From NCBI GenBank assembly GCA_910584195.1, contig CAJTYV010000005.1, positions 1 through 64,000 of the forward strand: DNA of 64,000 bases. Direction: 5' to 3'. Under the pieces are notes generated by a model that saw only the letters and a list, made by a program, of their open reading frames with translations, had not been told where the DNA came from and made no database searches. The first letter of the stretch is position 1; each line of letters starts with the position of its first letter. This document shows, piece by piece, positions 43,197-54,032 of this stretch. The position numbers were made by a program, and so were the translations under genes. The stretch comes from an uncultured Ruminococcus sp. (GTDB lineage: Bacteria; Bacillota; Clostridia; Oscillospirales; Ruminococcaceae).

Positions 43197-43236
43197 AAGG
43201 CGTATTTGAGAAAAAATTTCTCAGATATGCCTTTTT
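43197..43236. terminator. Hairpin with T-run
   Basis: Long stem from AAGGCGTATTTGAGAAA paired with TTTCTCAGATATGCCTT and then TTT. No gene is recognised between the previous terminator and this one (43093-43196), so what it ends is unclear; the gap 43036-43456 otherwise holds only the MATE promoter. Confidence 0.6.
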
Positions 43237-43395
43237 AACATACAAAATAAAATTTAAAGTTTAAAAAATGAATTAAAATAATGTTGAGCAAATCGGATTT
43301 TTCTGTCTTTTGAAAAGAGTACAGCATTTATCGAAGCTTGAATACTGTTTTTGATTCTTTATCAACTCTTTAGCCGTTTTTGTAAGTTCTAAAAC

Positions 43396-43424
43396 TTGCA
43401 AAATATGTATATTAGTGATATAAT
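43396..43424 (+). promoter_or_regulatory. MATE gene promoter
   Basis: TTGCAA, 17 bases, TATAAT, 33 bases before the start codon. Confidence 0.72.
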
Positions 43425-43456
43425 TATAAAAGATTTTATGAAACGGATGATGATAA

Positions 43457-44848
43457 ATGAATTTTTCTGTTACTAAAGAAAAAGAATCCAAAATGCTCCC
43501 TGTGATATTTACGCTTGCACTACCTACAATGGTAGAACAGCTTCTTCAGACAGCTGTACAGTATATTGATACAGCTATGGTAGGCTCTCTCGGAACTCGC
43601 GCTACCGCTGCAGTCGGAGCCACTACTACTGTAAGCTGGCTTATTGGAAGTACTATTTCCGCTCTTGGTGTAGGTCTGCTCGCTGTTATATCGCAAGCAA
43701 TAGGAGCAGGTAAACCCGAAAAAGCGCGCAAAGCCGCAGGACAGGCGGTAACCCTCGTGCTTATTGCAGGTATTTTTTTCACGTTATTTACAGTTTCACT
43801 CAGCGGAGTTATACCTGTATGGATGCATGTTGATGCTGATATTCGAAGTCTTTCTTCAAGATATTTTCTTATTATTTATTCGACTATGCTTTTCAGAACG
43901 ACGAGCATAATATTCGGAACGGTTCTTCGTGCATCGGGTGACACTAAAACTCCCATGCTGGTAGGAGGCGCTGTTAATTTAATTAATATAGTTTTAAATT
44001 TTTTTCTTATTTATTCTACTCGTATTATAAATGTTTTTGGCAAACATATTACCGTATATGGAGCCGGATTGGGTATTGAGGGTGCGGCGGCAGCCAGTGC
44101 GGCATCCTTTATTTTTGGAGGAATAACCATAACATGTGTACTTTGGCGGCATAAAAATATTTCACCTAAAGGGCAGCGTCTTAGTCCTGATATGTTCATA
44201 CTGAAACCGTGCTTCAGAATTGCGTTTCCCAATATGCTCCAACGATTTGCAACTTCCTTGGGATATGTCGCATTTGCTTCTATGATTAATTCTTTAGGTG
44301 AAATTTCTACAGCCGCTCATACAATTGCAAACACTGTGGAATCGGCTTTTTACATTCCCGGATACGGAATGCAGACTGCGGCGGCAACTCTTTCGGGGAA
44401 CGCATGGGGCGAAGGTAACAAAAGAAAGCTTCATAAGCTGTCAAGATCAATAATACCTCTTGAGCTGATACTTATGGCGTTTTCGGGTGGGCTGCTTTTT
44501 ATACTTGCGCCTGATCTTATGAAAATATTTTCCGATAATGATGAAGTTATTTCGCTCGGTACAACTGTACTTAGAATGGTTGCAGTTTCTGAACCTTTTT
44601 ACGGAGTTCCGATAGTTATAGAAGGCATGATGCAGGGAATGGGTAAAACCGCTGCTCCATTCATATATAATATTGTTGGAATGTGGGCTGTAAGAATTGC
44701 TGGAACATTTATATGTACTCATTTTGTTAATCTCGGACTTGTGTCTGCTTGGTTCTGCATGATAGCTCATAACATGGTTCTTTTTGTATTGTTTACGATT
44801 CATTTTTCCGCTTTAAATAAAAAACTAATGCTTCATCATAAAATGTGA
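43457..44848 (+). CDS. MATE family efflux transporter
   Basis: 463 residues, 12 membrane helices. LPTMVEQLLQTAVQYIDTAMVGSLG and GASGD-like FGTVLRASGDTKTPM mark the NorM branch; it differs clearly from the MATE protein at 35905 (different subgroup). Presumed drug or metabolite exporter. Weak ribosome site (CGGATGATG). Monocistronic. Confidence 0.92.
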   Translation: MNFSVTKEKESKMLPVIFTLALPTMVEQLLQTAVQYIDTAMVGSLGTRATAAVGATTTVSWLIGSTISALGVGLLAVISQAIGAGKPEKARKAAGQAVTLVLIAGIFFTLFTVSLSGVIPVWMHVDADIRSLSSRYFLIIYSTMLFRTTSIIFGTVLRASGDTKTPMLVGGAVNLINIVLNFFLIYSTRIINVFGKHITVYGAGLGIEGAAAASAASFIFGGITITCVLWRHKNISPKGQRLSPDMFILKPCFRIAFPNMLQRFATSLGYVAFASMINSLGEISTAAHTIANTVESAFYIPGYGMQTAAATLSGNAWGEGNKRKLHKLSRSIIPLELILMAFSGGLLFILAPDLMKIFSDNDEVISLGTTVLRMVAVSEPFYGVPIVIEGMMQGMGKTAAPFIYNIVGMWAVRIAGTFICTHFVNLGLVSAWFCMIAHNMVLFVLFTIHFSALNKKLMLHHKM

Positions 44849-44953
44849 ATGACATGTTCAATATAATATTATTATCGTACTATAATGCATGTTATATTAA
44901 GTTTTAGTGTGTATTATTATATTTTCCGTTTTTCATTATAGTATAATAATGAA

Positions 44954-44982
44954 TTGACAGTTTTAATAAATTATGATAGAAT
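44954..44982 (+). promoter_or_regulatory. GH43 gene promoter
   Basis: TTGACA, 17 bases, TAGAAT, about 55 bases before the start at 45039. Confidence 0.7.
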
Positions 44983-45038
44983 AAAACAAATTAATAATTC
45001 TGATTTTCTTCTATATGGAATTATCAAGGAGTGATTTT

Positions 45039-47795
45039 ATGAGTATCAAAAAAATATTTTCAGGAATTTTGACTGCTGTTATAATGCTGACAAATCCGAT
45101 TTTGCCTACAAATCAAGTAAATTCATATGCTGTCACCAATAAAGCGCGCGTATCGGTTCATGATCCATCTATTTTCAAAGATGAAAGCGGAGAATATTTT
45201 ATTTTCGGCTCTCATATTGAGGCAGCAAGATCAACCGATCTACAAAGCTGGTATAGATTTTCAAATGGTTATGCGGCTTCCGATAACGTTCTTTTCGGAA
45301 ATCTTTCTCAAAATTTGAAAAAAGCGTTTGACTGGGCAGGCGAAAATCTTGAGGATTGCGATATTACAAAACCGAATTCCAGCGGATTTGCTGTTTGGGC
45401 TCCCGATGTCATATATAATCCTGATTATATAAATAAAGATGGTTCAAAGGGTGCTTACATGATGTATTTCTGTACTACGTCAACATATATACGTTCCGTT
45501 ATAGCGTTCGGAGTATCCCCAAAACCTGAAGGACCTTATGAATTTGTCGATACGCTTATTTATTCGGGATTTACAAAAAACGACAGTTATGCTACAAGCT
45601 CTACAAAAAACGTTAACAGAAAATATACTTCTACTAATATTGATGAGCTTATTTCAAATGGACAAATTACATGGAATGACGACTGGTTTAGTGGAAACGA
45701 TTTTAACAATATGCAGTTTCCAAACGCTATTGACCCAACGATCTATTACACGCCCGATGAAAAAATGTATATGACTTATGGTTCATGGTCGGGCGGAATT
45801 TTTACTTTGGAAATCGATCCCTCAACAGGCAGATGTATTCATCCGAAAAGCGGCACGACTGCAGACGGACGCATGATTGACAGCTACTTTGGAACAAAGC
45901 TGTCAGGCGGATATCATAAATCCGGAGAAGGACCGTTCATCGAGTACAACGCTGAAACAGGATACTATTATTTATGGGTAACATATGGCGGTTTAACATC
46001 AGAAGGCGGATATAATATGCGTGTTTTTCGTTCGAAAAATCCTGATGGTCCGTATTTTGATCCGTCAGGGAAATCGGCAATTATGAATGCGAATACAGAT
46101 CTCGATTCAGTCGGACTTAAAGTTATGGGAAACTATAGATTCAGCAGTTTAAATAAGGCATATATGGCTCCCGGTCATAATTCCGTCCTTAAAGACGACG
46201 ATGGTAAATGGTATCTTATAAATCATACTCGTTTTGATGACGGTTACGAATTTCATGAGGTACGCGTGCATTCCATGTATTTTAACAGCGAGGGCTGGCC
46301 TGTTGTAGCGCCTTATGAATACAGCGGAGATGAAATTTCCGACAGCGGTTATGATGTTACCGACATTGCAGGTGATTATGAATTTATTAATCACGGCAGC
46401 GATACAAGTAAAACAATTCATGGTTATATTAATATTAAACTTAACGAGGACGGTACAGTTAGCGGAGCTGTCTCCGGTACTTGGGAGCAGGATGCGGACT
46501 CTGCACATGCATCCTTTGTGATAAACGGTCAGCGATATGACGGAGTTTTTCTTGCTGCTCAGGATGAAACGGGAAAGGAAAAGAAAGTTATGTCCTTTAC
46601 TGCGGTCGGCAGTAATAATCAAACTATATGGGGTGTTCAAACAAGAGCATATGCAGGAACAGATCGTACTGTTCCTGCCGATTATACAAATTCAGAAAGC
46701 AGTATCGTATATAATGCCGATTCAGTATCAAGCGGAAAAAACATTAGGAATATCGGTGATACGGAACTTCTCAGCGGCGTGTCATACTTTATTTCAAATA
46801 AAAACAGCGGACTTCTTCTTGAAGTTGAAAACGGACTTACATCAGAAGGTACAAACGTTCAACAGTGGGAAAAGAATGTCGGTCCTCATCATGAATGGCG
46901 AATTACAGACCTTGGAAACGGATATTGTAAAATTTCACTGATGTCGGATGAGTCAATGGCTCTTACAGTTGACGGAAACAGTTCGAAAGACGGGCTGAAC
47001 ATTATGCTCTCAAAATATTCCGAAGCAGATAATCAGCAGTTCAAGCTTGTCAAAGATGGTTATTACTATGGTATTGTTTCAAAATGCTCTGGTGATACCG
47101 CAGGACTTGACGTATACGAATGGAGTGTTGAAAACGGCGGGAACGTCAACCAATGGAACTATTGGGGCGGCGATTGTCAGTTATGGAAAATAAGTCCTGT
47201 TTATCCGGCAGTAAACAATGGTTTTTATACGCTTCGAAACGTAAATTCAAGTAAGTATATTTCAGTTTTAGAGGATAATGTCATTCAGGACAGCCATGCC
47301 GATATATGGTCGTTTAAAAATCTTGGAAACGATATATATTCTATTACGGATCTAAATGGAAACGCACTCACAGTCGAAAATAAAAATGATAGTGATGGAA
47401 ATAATATCTATGTTTCCGCATATAAAGAAGCAGACGAACAGAAATTTTATGTACAATGCAACAAAGACGGTTCGTATTCTATTCTTTCAGTTGTTTCTGA
47501 CGGTAAATCATGTCTTGACGTTTATGAGATTAGTACTGAGGACAACGCTAATATCTGTCAATGGAATTTTTGGGGCGGTGATGGTCAAAAATTTGTTATC
47601 GAACCGTCTGTGGAAGAAAAAATTATTGGGGATGTCAACGCAGACGGAAAATTTTCTGTTGCAGACCTTGTTATGGCAGAGAAATATCTTCTCGGAAGCG
47701 ACAATAAGCTTAACGACTGGAAAGTGGGAGATCTTTGCGAGGACGGCATATTCGATATATTTGATCTGATTGCAATGAGAAAACTTGTTAAATAA
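45039..47795 (+). CDS. Secreted GH43 arabinanase-like enzyme with ricin CBMs and dockerin
   Basis: 918 residues from the ATG at 45039 (site AAGGAG; an ATG 24 bases upstream has none). Signal peptide about 1-33. GH43 five-blade propeller about 40-430 with the three acids: base Asp in VHDPSIF, modulator Asp in NAIDPTIYY, acid Glu in SGEGPFIEY. Next is the endo-arabinanase C-terminal beta domain (about 440-555, DVTDIAGDYEFINHG), two ricin-type modules (about 580-860) and a dockerin (about 862-918, GDVNADGKFSVADLV). It likely cuts arabinan in pectin, complementing the pectate lyase. The dockerin sequence is of a different type from the other two. Confidence 0.93.
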   Translation: MSIKKIFSGILTAVIMLTNPILPTNQVNSYAVTNKARVSVHDPSIFKDESGEYFIFGSHIEAARSTDLQSWYRFSNGYAASDNVLFGNLSQNLKKAFDWAGENLEDCDITKPNSSGFAVWAPDVIYNPDYINKDGSKGAYMMYFCTTSTYIRSVIAFGVSPKPEGPYEFVDTLIYSGFTKNDSYATSSTKNVNRKYTSTNIDELISNGQITWNDDWFSGNDFNNMQFPNAIDPTIYYTPDEKMYMTYGSWSGGIFTLEIDPSTGRCIHPKSGTTADGRMIDSYFGTKLSGGYHKSGEGPFIEYNAETGYYYLWVTYGGLTSEGGYNMRVFRSKNPDGPYFDPSGKSAIMNANTDLDSVGLKVMGNYRFSSLNKAYMAPGHNSVLKDDDGKWYLINHTRFDDGYEFHEVRVHSMYFNSEGWPVVAPYEYSGDEISDSGYDVTDIAGDYEFINHGSDTSKTIHGYINIKLNEDGTVSGAVSGTWEQDADSAHASFVINGQRYDGVFLAAQDETGKEKKVMSFTAVGSNNQTIWGVQTRAYAGTDRTVPADYTNSESSIVYNADSVSSGKNIRNIGDTELLSGVSYFISNKNSGLLLEVENGLTSEGTNVQQWEKNVGPHHEWRITDLGNGYCKISLMSDESMALTVDGNSSKDGLNIMLSKYSEADNQQFKLVKDGYYYGIVSKCSGDTAGLDVYEWSVENGGNVNQWNYWGGDCQLWKISPVYPAVNNGFYTLRNVNSSKYISVLEDNVIQDSHADIWSFKNLGNDIYSITDLNGNALTVENKNDSDGNNIYVSAYKEADEQKFYVQCNKDGSYSILSVVSDGKSCLDVYEISTEDNANICQWNFWGGDGQKFVIEPSVEEKIIGDVNADGKFSVADLVMAEKYLLGSDNKLNDWKVGDLCEDGIFDIFDLIAMRKLVK

Positions 47796-47850
47796 CCGAA
47801 TAAATACAAATCAAACCACCTATCTTATATAAAATATCACTTTAACACTC

Positions 47851-47879
47851 TTGACTTTTATTTGAGACTGTGTTATAAT
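47851..47879 (+). promoter_or_regulatory. DUF1292 gene promoter
   Basis: TTGACT, 17 bases, TATAAT, about 125 bases before the start codon. Confidence 0.72.
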
Positions 47880-48006
47880 TTAAAATATAAATTATGAGTG
47901 ATATGCTGTTGTGCTGTATGAGGATTAATATAACAGAAACAATAAAAAATCTTGATACATGATGCACAATAATGAATTACATAATTGAAATATGGAGGTG
48001 TTATTT

Positions 48007-48306
48007 ATGAACGAACTTAATAACAATAATGTTCCTGATGAGGAAAATGAAAACTATATCACACTTGTTGATGATAACGGCAAGGAGGTTTCTTTTGAAA
48101 TAATCGGTACTCTCGAATACTTGGAACGCTGGTTTGCCGTTCTTATTCCATTTGACGAAGAAGATGACGGTGTTGTTATTCTCGAAATGATTGCTACAGA
48201 CGATCCTGATTATGATGAATTCGTAGGAATTGACGATGAGAATCTTCTTAACGAAGTTTTTGATGAATTTAAGAAAAGTTATAATGGAGAATATGAATTT
48301 GAATAA
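48007..48306 (+). CDS. DUF1292 (YrzB-like) protein
   Basis: 99 residues from the ATG at 48007 (site GGAGGTG). ITLVDDNGKEVSFEIIGTLEY...YAVLIPF-type sequence is DUF1292, a small acidic protein widespread in Firmicutes with unknown function. Very acidic C-terminal half. Ends 31 bases before a terminator. Confidence 0.9.
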   Translation: MNELNNNNVPDEENENYITLVDDNGKEVSFEIIGTLEYLERWFAVLIPFDEEDDGVVILEMIATDDPDYDEFVGIDDENLLNEVFDEFKKSYNGEYEFE

Positions 48307-48336
48307 TCTATAAATAATGAAGTTCTTCTCAGTTTA

Positions 48337-48369
48337 TCGAAAAGTCAAGCAAAAGCTTGGCTTTTTCGA
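48337..48369 (+). terminator. Intrinsic terminator, dispersed-sequence hairpin copy 2
   Basis: AAAAGTCAAGC-AAAA-GCTTGGCTTTTT, nearly identical to the hairpin at 12-43 read on the minus strand. Ends the DUF1292 transcript. Confidence 0.82.
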
Positions 48370-48435
48370 TTTTTAAGGACTTGTTCATGTCATTTAGGGA
48401 AATATTGAAAACGTATAAAATCAATAAATCGGGTA

Positions 48436-48464
48436 TTGACAAAAAATAAAAAATGTAGTACAAT
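48436..48464 (+). promoter_or_regulatory. secA promoter
   Basis: TTGACA, 17 bases, TACAAT, about 47 bases before secA. Confidence 0.75.
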
Positions 48465-48510
48465 ATATAATATGTATAACTATATTTAAATAAAGGCGGT
48501 AAACAGACAA

Positions 48511-51264
48511 ATGGGACTTTTTAAAAATATCTTCGGTGCAAACGCTTACTCAAACAGAGAGCTTAAGCGTATTGAGCCTATTAAAAATAAGGTTCTTGAG
48601 CTTGAGGATGAATATTCTCAGCTTTCAGACGCAGAACTGAAAGCTAAAACTCCTGAATTCAGAGACAGGCTCGAATCGGGAGAAACTCTTGACGATATTC
48701 TTCCGGAGGCTCTTGCAACGGTGCGTGAGGGCGCTTGGCGTGTTCTCGAAAAGAAACCCTATCCCGTGCAGATAATAGGCGCTATCGTTCTTCATCAAGG
48801 ACGTATTGCCGAAATGAAAACAGGTGAAGGTAAAACTCTCGTTGCCTGTGTTGCCTCTTATTTAAACGCTCTTTCGGGCAAGGGCGTTCATGTTGTTACA
48901 GTAAACGATTATCTTGCAAAAACCCAGGCTGAAGAAATGGGCAAGGTTTTGCGCTGGCTTGGACTTACCGTTGGATGTATTCTGCATGGTCTTAATAACG
49001 ATGAACGGCGAGCCGCTTACAGGTGCGATGTTACATACGCTACAAATAATGAGCTCGGATTCGATTACCTTCGTGACAACATGGTAACACACAAGGAGCA
49101 GCGTGTTCAGCGTGAACCGAATTTCGCCATCGTAGACGAGGTGGATTCTATTCTTATAGACGAAGCTCGTACTCCTCTTATAATTTCCGGAAAAGGTGAT
49201 AAATCTACCGATTTATATGCTATTGCCGACCGTTTTGCCAAAACGCTTACTCCAACAACTGTTGTCGAAATGGATGATAAGGCAGATCAGGACTCTATCA
49301 ATGAAACTGCCGATTACATCATTGACGAAAAAGCTAAAACTGCTACTATCACTCAGCGTGGTGTAAAAAAAGCCGAAGAAGTATTCCGTATTGAAAATCT
49401 TATGGATCCTGACAATATGACGCTTCTCCACCATATAAATCAGGCTATTAAGGCTAACGGTATCATGAAAAACGAAATAGATTACGTTGTTCAGGATGGT
49501 GAGATCATCATTGTAGACGAATTTACGGGTCGTCTCATGCTCGGACGCCGTTTCAATGACGGCTTGCATCAGGCAATTGAAGCCAAAGAGGGAGTGAAGA
49601 TCAAAAGCGAATCGAAAACGCTTGCTACAATCACTTTCCAGAATTTCTTTCGTCTCTACAACAAGCTTTCAGGCATGACCGGTACTGCGATGACCGAAGA
49701 GGATGAATTCAAGGAAATATATAAACTTGACGTTATCGCTATACCTACAAATAAACCCGTTATTCGTATCGACCACAACGATCAGGTCTATACAACTGAA
49801 AAAGGCAAATATTCCGCTATTATTGACAAGATTATTGAATGTCATGATAAAGGGCAGCCTATTCTTGTGGGTACTGTTTCCATTGAAAAATCCGAACTTC
49901 TTTCGGCTATGCTCAAGCGAAAAGGAGTTAAGCATGAAGTGCTCAATGCTAAACATCATGCCAAGGAAGCAGAGATCGTTGCACAAGCCGGAAAATACGG
50001 AGCGGTTACTATAGCTACCAATATGGCAGGTCGTGGTACCGATATTATGCTGGGAGGCAACGCCGAATTTCTTGCACGTGCAGAACTCAGAAAACGCGAA
50101 ATACCCGAAGATATAATTTCCGAAGCAATTGGATTTGCAGATACCGAAAACGAGCAGATACTCGCTGCAAGAAAGCTTTATCAGGAGCTTTATAACAAGT
50201 ATAATATCGAAGTGAAGGAAAAAGCTGAAAAAGTACGTGAAGTCGGCGGTCTTTTCATTCTCGGTACAGAACGTCACGAATCAAGACGTATAGATAATCA
50301 GCTCAGAGGTCGTTCGGGACGTCAGGGCGACGAGGGCGAAAGCTGCTTTTTCCTCTCTATCGAGGACGACCTTATGCGTATTTTCGCCGGTGACCGCCTT
50401 GAAAATATGATGAGGATGTTTAATGTTGAAGAAACTATGCCTATTGAAAGCAAGGCTCTTACTCGTATTATCGAATCCTCACAGAAAAAGGTAGAAGGAC
50501 GCAACTTCAGCATACGTAAGAATGTCCTTAACTATGATGACGTAATGAACACTCAGCGTGAGATTATTTACAAACAGCGTTCACAGGTTCTTGACGGCGA
50601 AGACCTCCATAAAGATATTCTTAAAATGATGGAAGAACTTATTTCCGCCACTGTGAATATTTATCTTTCAGACGAGGACGAGCGTGAAAACTGGAACATG
50701 GTCGGCTTGAAGGAATATTTCCTCGGTTGGCTTATAAGTGAAGAAGATTTGGACTTCACCGAAGAAGAACTGAAAACGGTCACTCGTGAAGAAATTACCA
50801 ATGCTCTCAATGAGAAATGTGGAGAGATATATCAGGCTAAGGAAGATGAATACGGCAGCGAAGTCATCCGTGAAGTTGAACGTGTCATTCTTCTTAAAGT
50901 CGTTGACACCAAGTGGATGTCACATATCGATGATATGGAAGAACTCAAAAAAGGTATCGGTCTTCGTTCATATGGACAAAAGAATCCTGTTATCGAATAT
51001 CGTTATGAGGGCTTCGAAATGTTTGACGCTATGGTCGAATCGATCCGTGAAGAAACTGTCCGTGCGCTCTTGACTGTTAAGCTGAGAAAAAATGAAGCGC
51101 CTGAAAGAGAACAGGTGGCTAAACCTGATGCACCAAATGCCGGTTCAGGTGATGGCAGCTTCTCTGAACAGGCATCTTCCAAGAAAATTGGCGATAACGA
51201 TCCATGTCCGTGCAGAAGCGGAAAAAAATACAAAAAATGCTGTAAGCTCAAGGAAAATAATTAA
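48511..51264 (+). CDS. secA: Preprotein translocase ATPase SecA
   Basis: 917 residues, complete. Walker [10 protein letters not shown] (about 103-111), Walker [25 protein letters not shown] motor 2 motifs GTEEHESRRID-like ([23 protein letters not shown]), and the C-terminal zinc motif [13 protein letters not shown]. It drives secreted proteins through SecYEG; the dockerin enzymes in this window would be clients. Ribosome site is weak (AAAGGCGG). Confidence 0.97.
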   Translation: MGLFKNIFGANAYSNRELKRIEPIKNKVLELEDEYSQLSDAELKAKTPEFRDRLESGETLDDILPEALATVREGAWRVLEKKPYPVQIIGAIVLHQGRIAEMKTGEGKTLVACVASYLNALSGKGVHVVTVNDYLAKTQAEEMGKVLRWLGLTVGCILHGLNNDERRAAYRCDVTYATNNELGFDYLRDNMVTHKEQRVQREPNFAIVDEVDSILIDEARTPLIISGKGDKSTDLYAIADRFAKTLTPTTVVEMDDKADQDSINETADYIIDEKAKTATITQRGVKKAEEVFRIENLMDPDNMTLLHHINQAIKANGIMKNEIDYVVQDGEIIIVDEFTGRLMLGRRFNDGLHQAIEAKEGVKIKSESKTLATITFQNFFRLYNKLSGMTGTAMTEEDEFKEIYKLDVIAIPTNKPVIRIDHNDQVYTTEKGKYSAIIDKIIECHDKGQPILVGTVSIEKSELLSAMLKRKGVKHEVLNAKHHAKEAEIVAQAGKYGAVTIATNMAGRGTDIMLGGNAEFLARAELRKREIPEDIISEAIGFADTENEQILAARKLYQELYNKYNIEVKEKAEKVREVGGLFILGTERHESRRIDNQLRGRSGRQGDEGESCFFLSIEDDLMRIFAGDRLENMMRMFNVEETMPIESKALTRIIESSQKKVEGRNFSIRKNVLNYDDVMNTQREIIYKQRSQVLDGEDLHKDILKMMEELISATVNIYLSDEDERENWNMVGLKEYFLGWLISEEDLDFTEEELKTVTREEITNALNEKCGEIYQAKEDEYGSEVIREVERVILLKVVDTKWMSHIDDMEELKKGIGLRSYGQKNPVIEYRYEGFEMFDAMVESIREETVRALLTVKLRKNEAPEREQVAKPDAPNAGSGDGSFSEQASSKKIGDNDPCPCRSGKKYKKCCKLKENN

Positions 51265-51332
51265 TAGACATATTCGGGCAGAAATTTCGTCTGCCTGCAT
51301 TTAGGCGACAAAATATTTTAAGAGGTGTAATT

Positions 51333-52364
51333 ATGAAAAAAACAGCAATTCTTTTAGCATTGTGTATGGCGGCTCTTTCAGGCTGCGGACGTGTAGACTC
51401 TGTTGATGTTGACAGTGACCTCCAACCATTTGAGATTGAAAAAACGACTTCGGAATCAGATGATTCCGATTCCGCCGTAGTTCCTTCGGCTGCTGTAACA
51501 ACAGTATCCGGTGAAATTCAAGCAGGTGTAACGACTGTTAAAACAGGCGCCGTAAATCTTATAAAAAGAACAGGCGTGGTTACTGCTGCAAAAAGAACGG
51601 CTGCTCCAAGCAGAGGTACCGTTCGTGTTCCCTCTCGTCCGAACAATACTCAAAGACCTGTCCGAACAACTTCTGCCGCTACCGTAACTACAGCTGTCGT
51701 AACGTCTGCAATCGTAGTAACTGAACCTCCTGTAACAACTATTCCTGATTCTGAAAATCCCGCAGTTGTTGTAAGGGATGATATGACTTGCCGCGTAGGG
51801 GAAAACAGCATCTCTGTAACTTATAAGGGTGAACCGGTTCAGAATATCCAGATTTCTACTGATTTTATGCTTGATGCCTATGCCAATGGGAATACTGATT
51901 CATCTGTTCTCCTTAATATTAACGATTATGACTTTGACGGACATTACGATTTATTTGTTCCTCAGTCAAGTGACAATTTTAATACTTACGGAAAATACCT
52001 TCGTTTTAACCCCGAAACAAACGTATTTGAAGAATGGTCTGCAATTAACGGTATCTCCACTGCTGCGCTTACATCTGCCGAAGACGGTACTCTTACGTCA
52101 ACTGTAAAAACAAATGATACCGAATATGAGGAAAAAACTTACAAGTGGCAGACAGTCAATGAGGAAACAGGAGAAAAACAGCTTACTCTTATTCGCAAGA
52201 AGAAACAATTCTTACTTGATACCGCAGCTCCGTACGATATTTATATTGATTATTATGAATATACAAACGGAACAGAGGAGATAGTAAAGCGCGAAAAGCA
52301 TATTTATGATGAAAATAATCAGTATGTCGGTGTTGAAGAGATCCCGATTGAATGGACTATTTAA
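51333..52364 (+). CDS. Lipoprotein with Thr/Val-rich linker and YDFDGxxD domain
   Basis: 343 residues. Lipobox LSGC (C19) after a short signal sequence. Residues about 35-145 are low-complexity Ser/Thr/Val/Pro (linker). The rest contains NDYDFDGHYDLFVPQSSDNFNTYGKY, an FG-GAP/VCBS-like calcium-type loop. The protein at 54033 is a shorter paralogue. Function unknown; cell-surface. It heads a tightly packed operon (next gene 3 bases later). Confidence 0.78.
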   Translation: MKKTAILLALCMAALSGCGRVDSVDVDSDLQPFEIEKTTSESDDSDSAVVPSAAVTTVSGEIQAGVTTVKTGAVNLIKRTGVVTAAKRTAAPSRGTVRVPSRPNNTQRPVRTTSAATVTTAVVTSAIVVTEPPVTTIPDSENPAVVVRDDMTCRVGENSISVTYKGEPVQNIQISTDFMLDAYANGNTDSSVLLNINDYDFDGHYDLFVPQSSDNFNTYGKYLRFNPETNVFEEWSAINGISTAALTSAEDGTLTSTVKTNDTEYEEKTYKWQTVNEETGEKQLTLIRKKKQFLLDTAAPYDIYIDYYEYTNGTEEIVKREKHIYDENNQYVGVEEIPIEWTI

Positions 52365-52367
52365 ATA

Positions 52368-53144
52368 ATGTCAGGTTACAGCGTTTTTGCACGTTATTAT
52401 GACAGTTTGACGTCAAACATTGATTATGGAAAACGTGCAGATTATTTTCATAGTATTATAAAATTATTTAAAAAGACCGACGGGAATATCCTCCTCGACC
52501 TCGCATGCGGAACAGGCAGTATTTCTGAAGAAATGGCGAAAAGAGGATACGATGTTATCGGTGTTGACAATTCAGATGAAATGTTGGGAATTGCTTTAAA
52601 TAAAAAATTTGAAACCATGCTCAATATTCAATATCTTTGTCAAGATATGCGCAGTCTTGATTTATACGGCTCTGTTGACGTAACTATATGTGCGCTTGAC
52701 AGCATAAATCATTTGAAAAAAATCTCTGATGTGAAAAAAGTTTTCAGAAATGTCGCATTATTTTCAGAGCCTGACGCACTGTTTGTTTTTGATGTTAACA
52801 CACTTCACAAACACAGAAATATACTTGCAAACAACACATTCACCTATGAAACGGACAATGTTTTCTGTGTATGGGAAAATACTCTTATTCGTGAAACTGA
52901 TGAAGTAAAAATGAATCTTGAGTTTTTTGAACTTGAAGAAAACGGAATGTATTCACGCAGTTCGGACAGTTTTTCAGAAATGGCGTACAGTGAAAAAAGT
53001 ATAGAATTAACATTAAAAGAATGCGGTTTTGATATATTGGGGAAGTACGGAGACGACACGCTCGCTCCCCCTGCCGCTGATTCTCAGCGTATCGTCTATG
53101 CAGCTCGGTGTATAAGCAGCGGACAGATTCTTCGAAAGGAATAA
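52368..53144 (+). CDS. Class I SAM-dependent methyltransferase
   Basis: 258 residues. Motif I LLDLACGTGSISEEMAKRG (about 42-60), GVDNSDEMLGIA, and CALDSINHL as motif IV. It belongs to the small-molecule methyltransferase group often found beside hslO or rRNA genes in clostridia; the substrate is not known. Cotranscribed with lipoprotein and hslO genes, gaps of 3 bases on both sides. Confidence 0.88.
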   Translation: MSGYSVFARYYDSLTSNIDYGKRADYFHSIIKLFKKTDGNILLDLACGTGSISEEMAKRGYDVIGVDNSDEMLGIALNKKFETMLNIQYLCQDMRSLDLYGSVDVTICALDSINHLKKISDVKKVFRNVALFSEPDALFVFDVNTLHKHRNILANNTFTYETDNVFCVWENTLIRETDEVKMNLEFFELEENGMYSRSSDSFSEMAYSEKSIELTLKECGFDILGKYGDDTLAPPAADSQRIVYAARCISSGQILRKE

Positions 53145-53147
53145 TAT

Positions 53148-54032
53148 ATGGGCAATTTATACAGAGCAATATCTGCCGATGGTTCAGCTTTTGCAGCTGT
53201 TCTTGACGCTAAAGACATTGTATCGGAAATAGAAAAAATACACAAATCATCGGCAGTTGTTACAGCCGCTCTTGGACGGCTGACCATAGCGGCATCTCTT
53301 ATGGGGTATATGTTAAAAGGCAATGAAAACAGTATTACGCTGCGTATAGATGGAGACGGACCTTGCGGACAGCTTGTCGCAGTTTCCGATTCTATGGGAA
53401 ATGTAAGAAGTTGTGTAAATAATCCTGTTGTTGAACTGCCTTTAAACAATCTTGGAAAACTTGATGTTTCAGGGGCTGTAGGAAAAAACGGTACACTTTC
53501 CGTTGTAAAGGATTTGGGACTTCGAGAACCTTATGTGGGCGTTATCCCGCTTGTTTCCGGCGAAATCGCAGAAGACATAGCAAATTATTATGCTTCCAGC
53601 GAGCAAATACCTACAGTATGCGCGCTTGGAGTTCTTGTTAATACCGACCTCAGTGTAAAAGCCGCAGGAGGATTTCTTATTCAGCTTCTTCCTTTTGCAG
53701 ATGATAAATGTGTTGACATCCTTGAAAAAAATGTGGCTGAAATGCGCCCGGTATCTTCACTTCTTGCAGAAGGCACAACGCCAGAAGAAATTGCACATAT
53801 GCTTTTAAAGGGATTAGATCCTAACGAATTGGACACTTCTGCTCCTGCATACAAATGCGAATGCAGCAGACAGCGAACCGAGCAGATACTTATAAGCATA
53901 GGACAGGACGAACTCAGAGCAATAGCTTCGGAAGGAAAAGATACGGAGGTTTCTTGTCATTTTTGCGGGAAAAAATATATTTTTTCCCCATCTGAAATTA
54001 CTGAGCTTGCAAAGGGAGCAGCGAGTAAATAA
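53148..54032 (+). CDS. hslO: Redox-regulated chaperone Hsp33
   Basis: 294 residues. N-terminal RAISADGSAFAAVLDAKDIV and the C-terminal zinc-binding cysteines in YKCECSRQR and CHFCGKKY (CxC...CxxC) are diagnostic. It becomes a holdase on oxidation when the zinc centre forms disulfides. The stop is next to the start of the second lipoprotein gene. Confidence 0.95.
   Translation: MGNLYRAISADGSAFAAVLDAKDIVSEIEKIHKSSAVVTAALGRLTIAASLMGYMLKGNENSITLRIDGDGPCGQLVAVSDSMGNVRSCVNNPVVELPLNNLGKLDVSGAVGKNGTLSVVKDLGLREPYVGVIPLVSGEIAEDIANYYASSEQIPTVCALGVLVNTDLSVKAAGGFLIQLLPFADDKCVDILEKNVAEMRPVSSLLAEGTTPEEIAHMLLKGLDPNELDTSAPAYKCECSRQRTEQILISIGQDELRAIASEGKDTEVSCHFCGKKYIFSPSEITELAKGAASK

Noticed and set aside
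43273-43491. 72-codon minus-strand frame before the MATE gene
   Set aside because: Covers the MATE promoter and start, no ribosome site, no family.
49669-50277. 202-codon open frame antisense to secA
   Set aside because: Shadow of secA.
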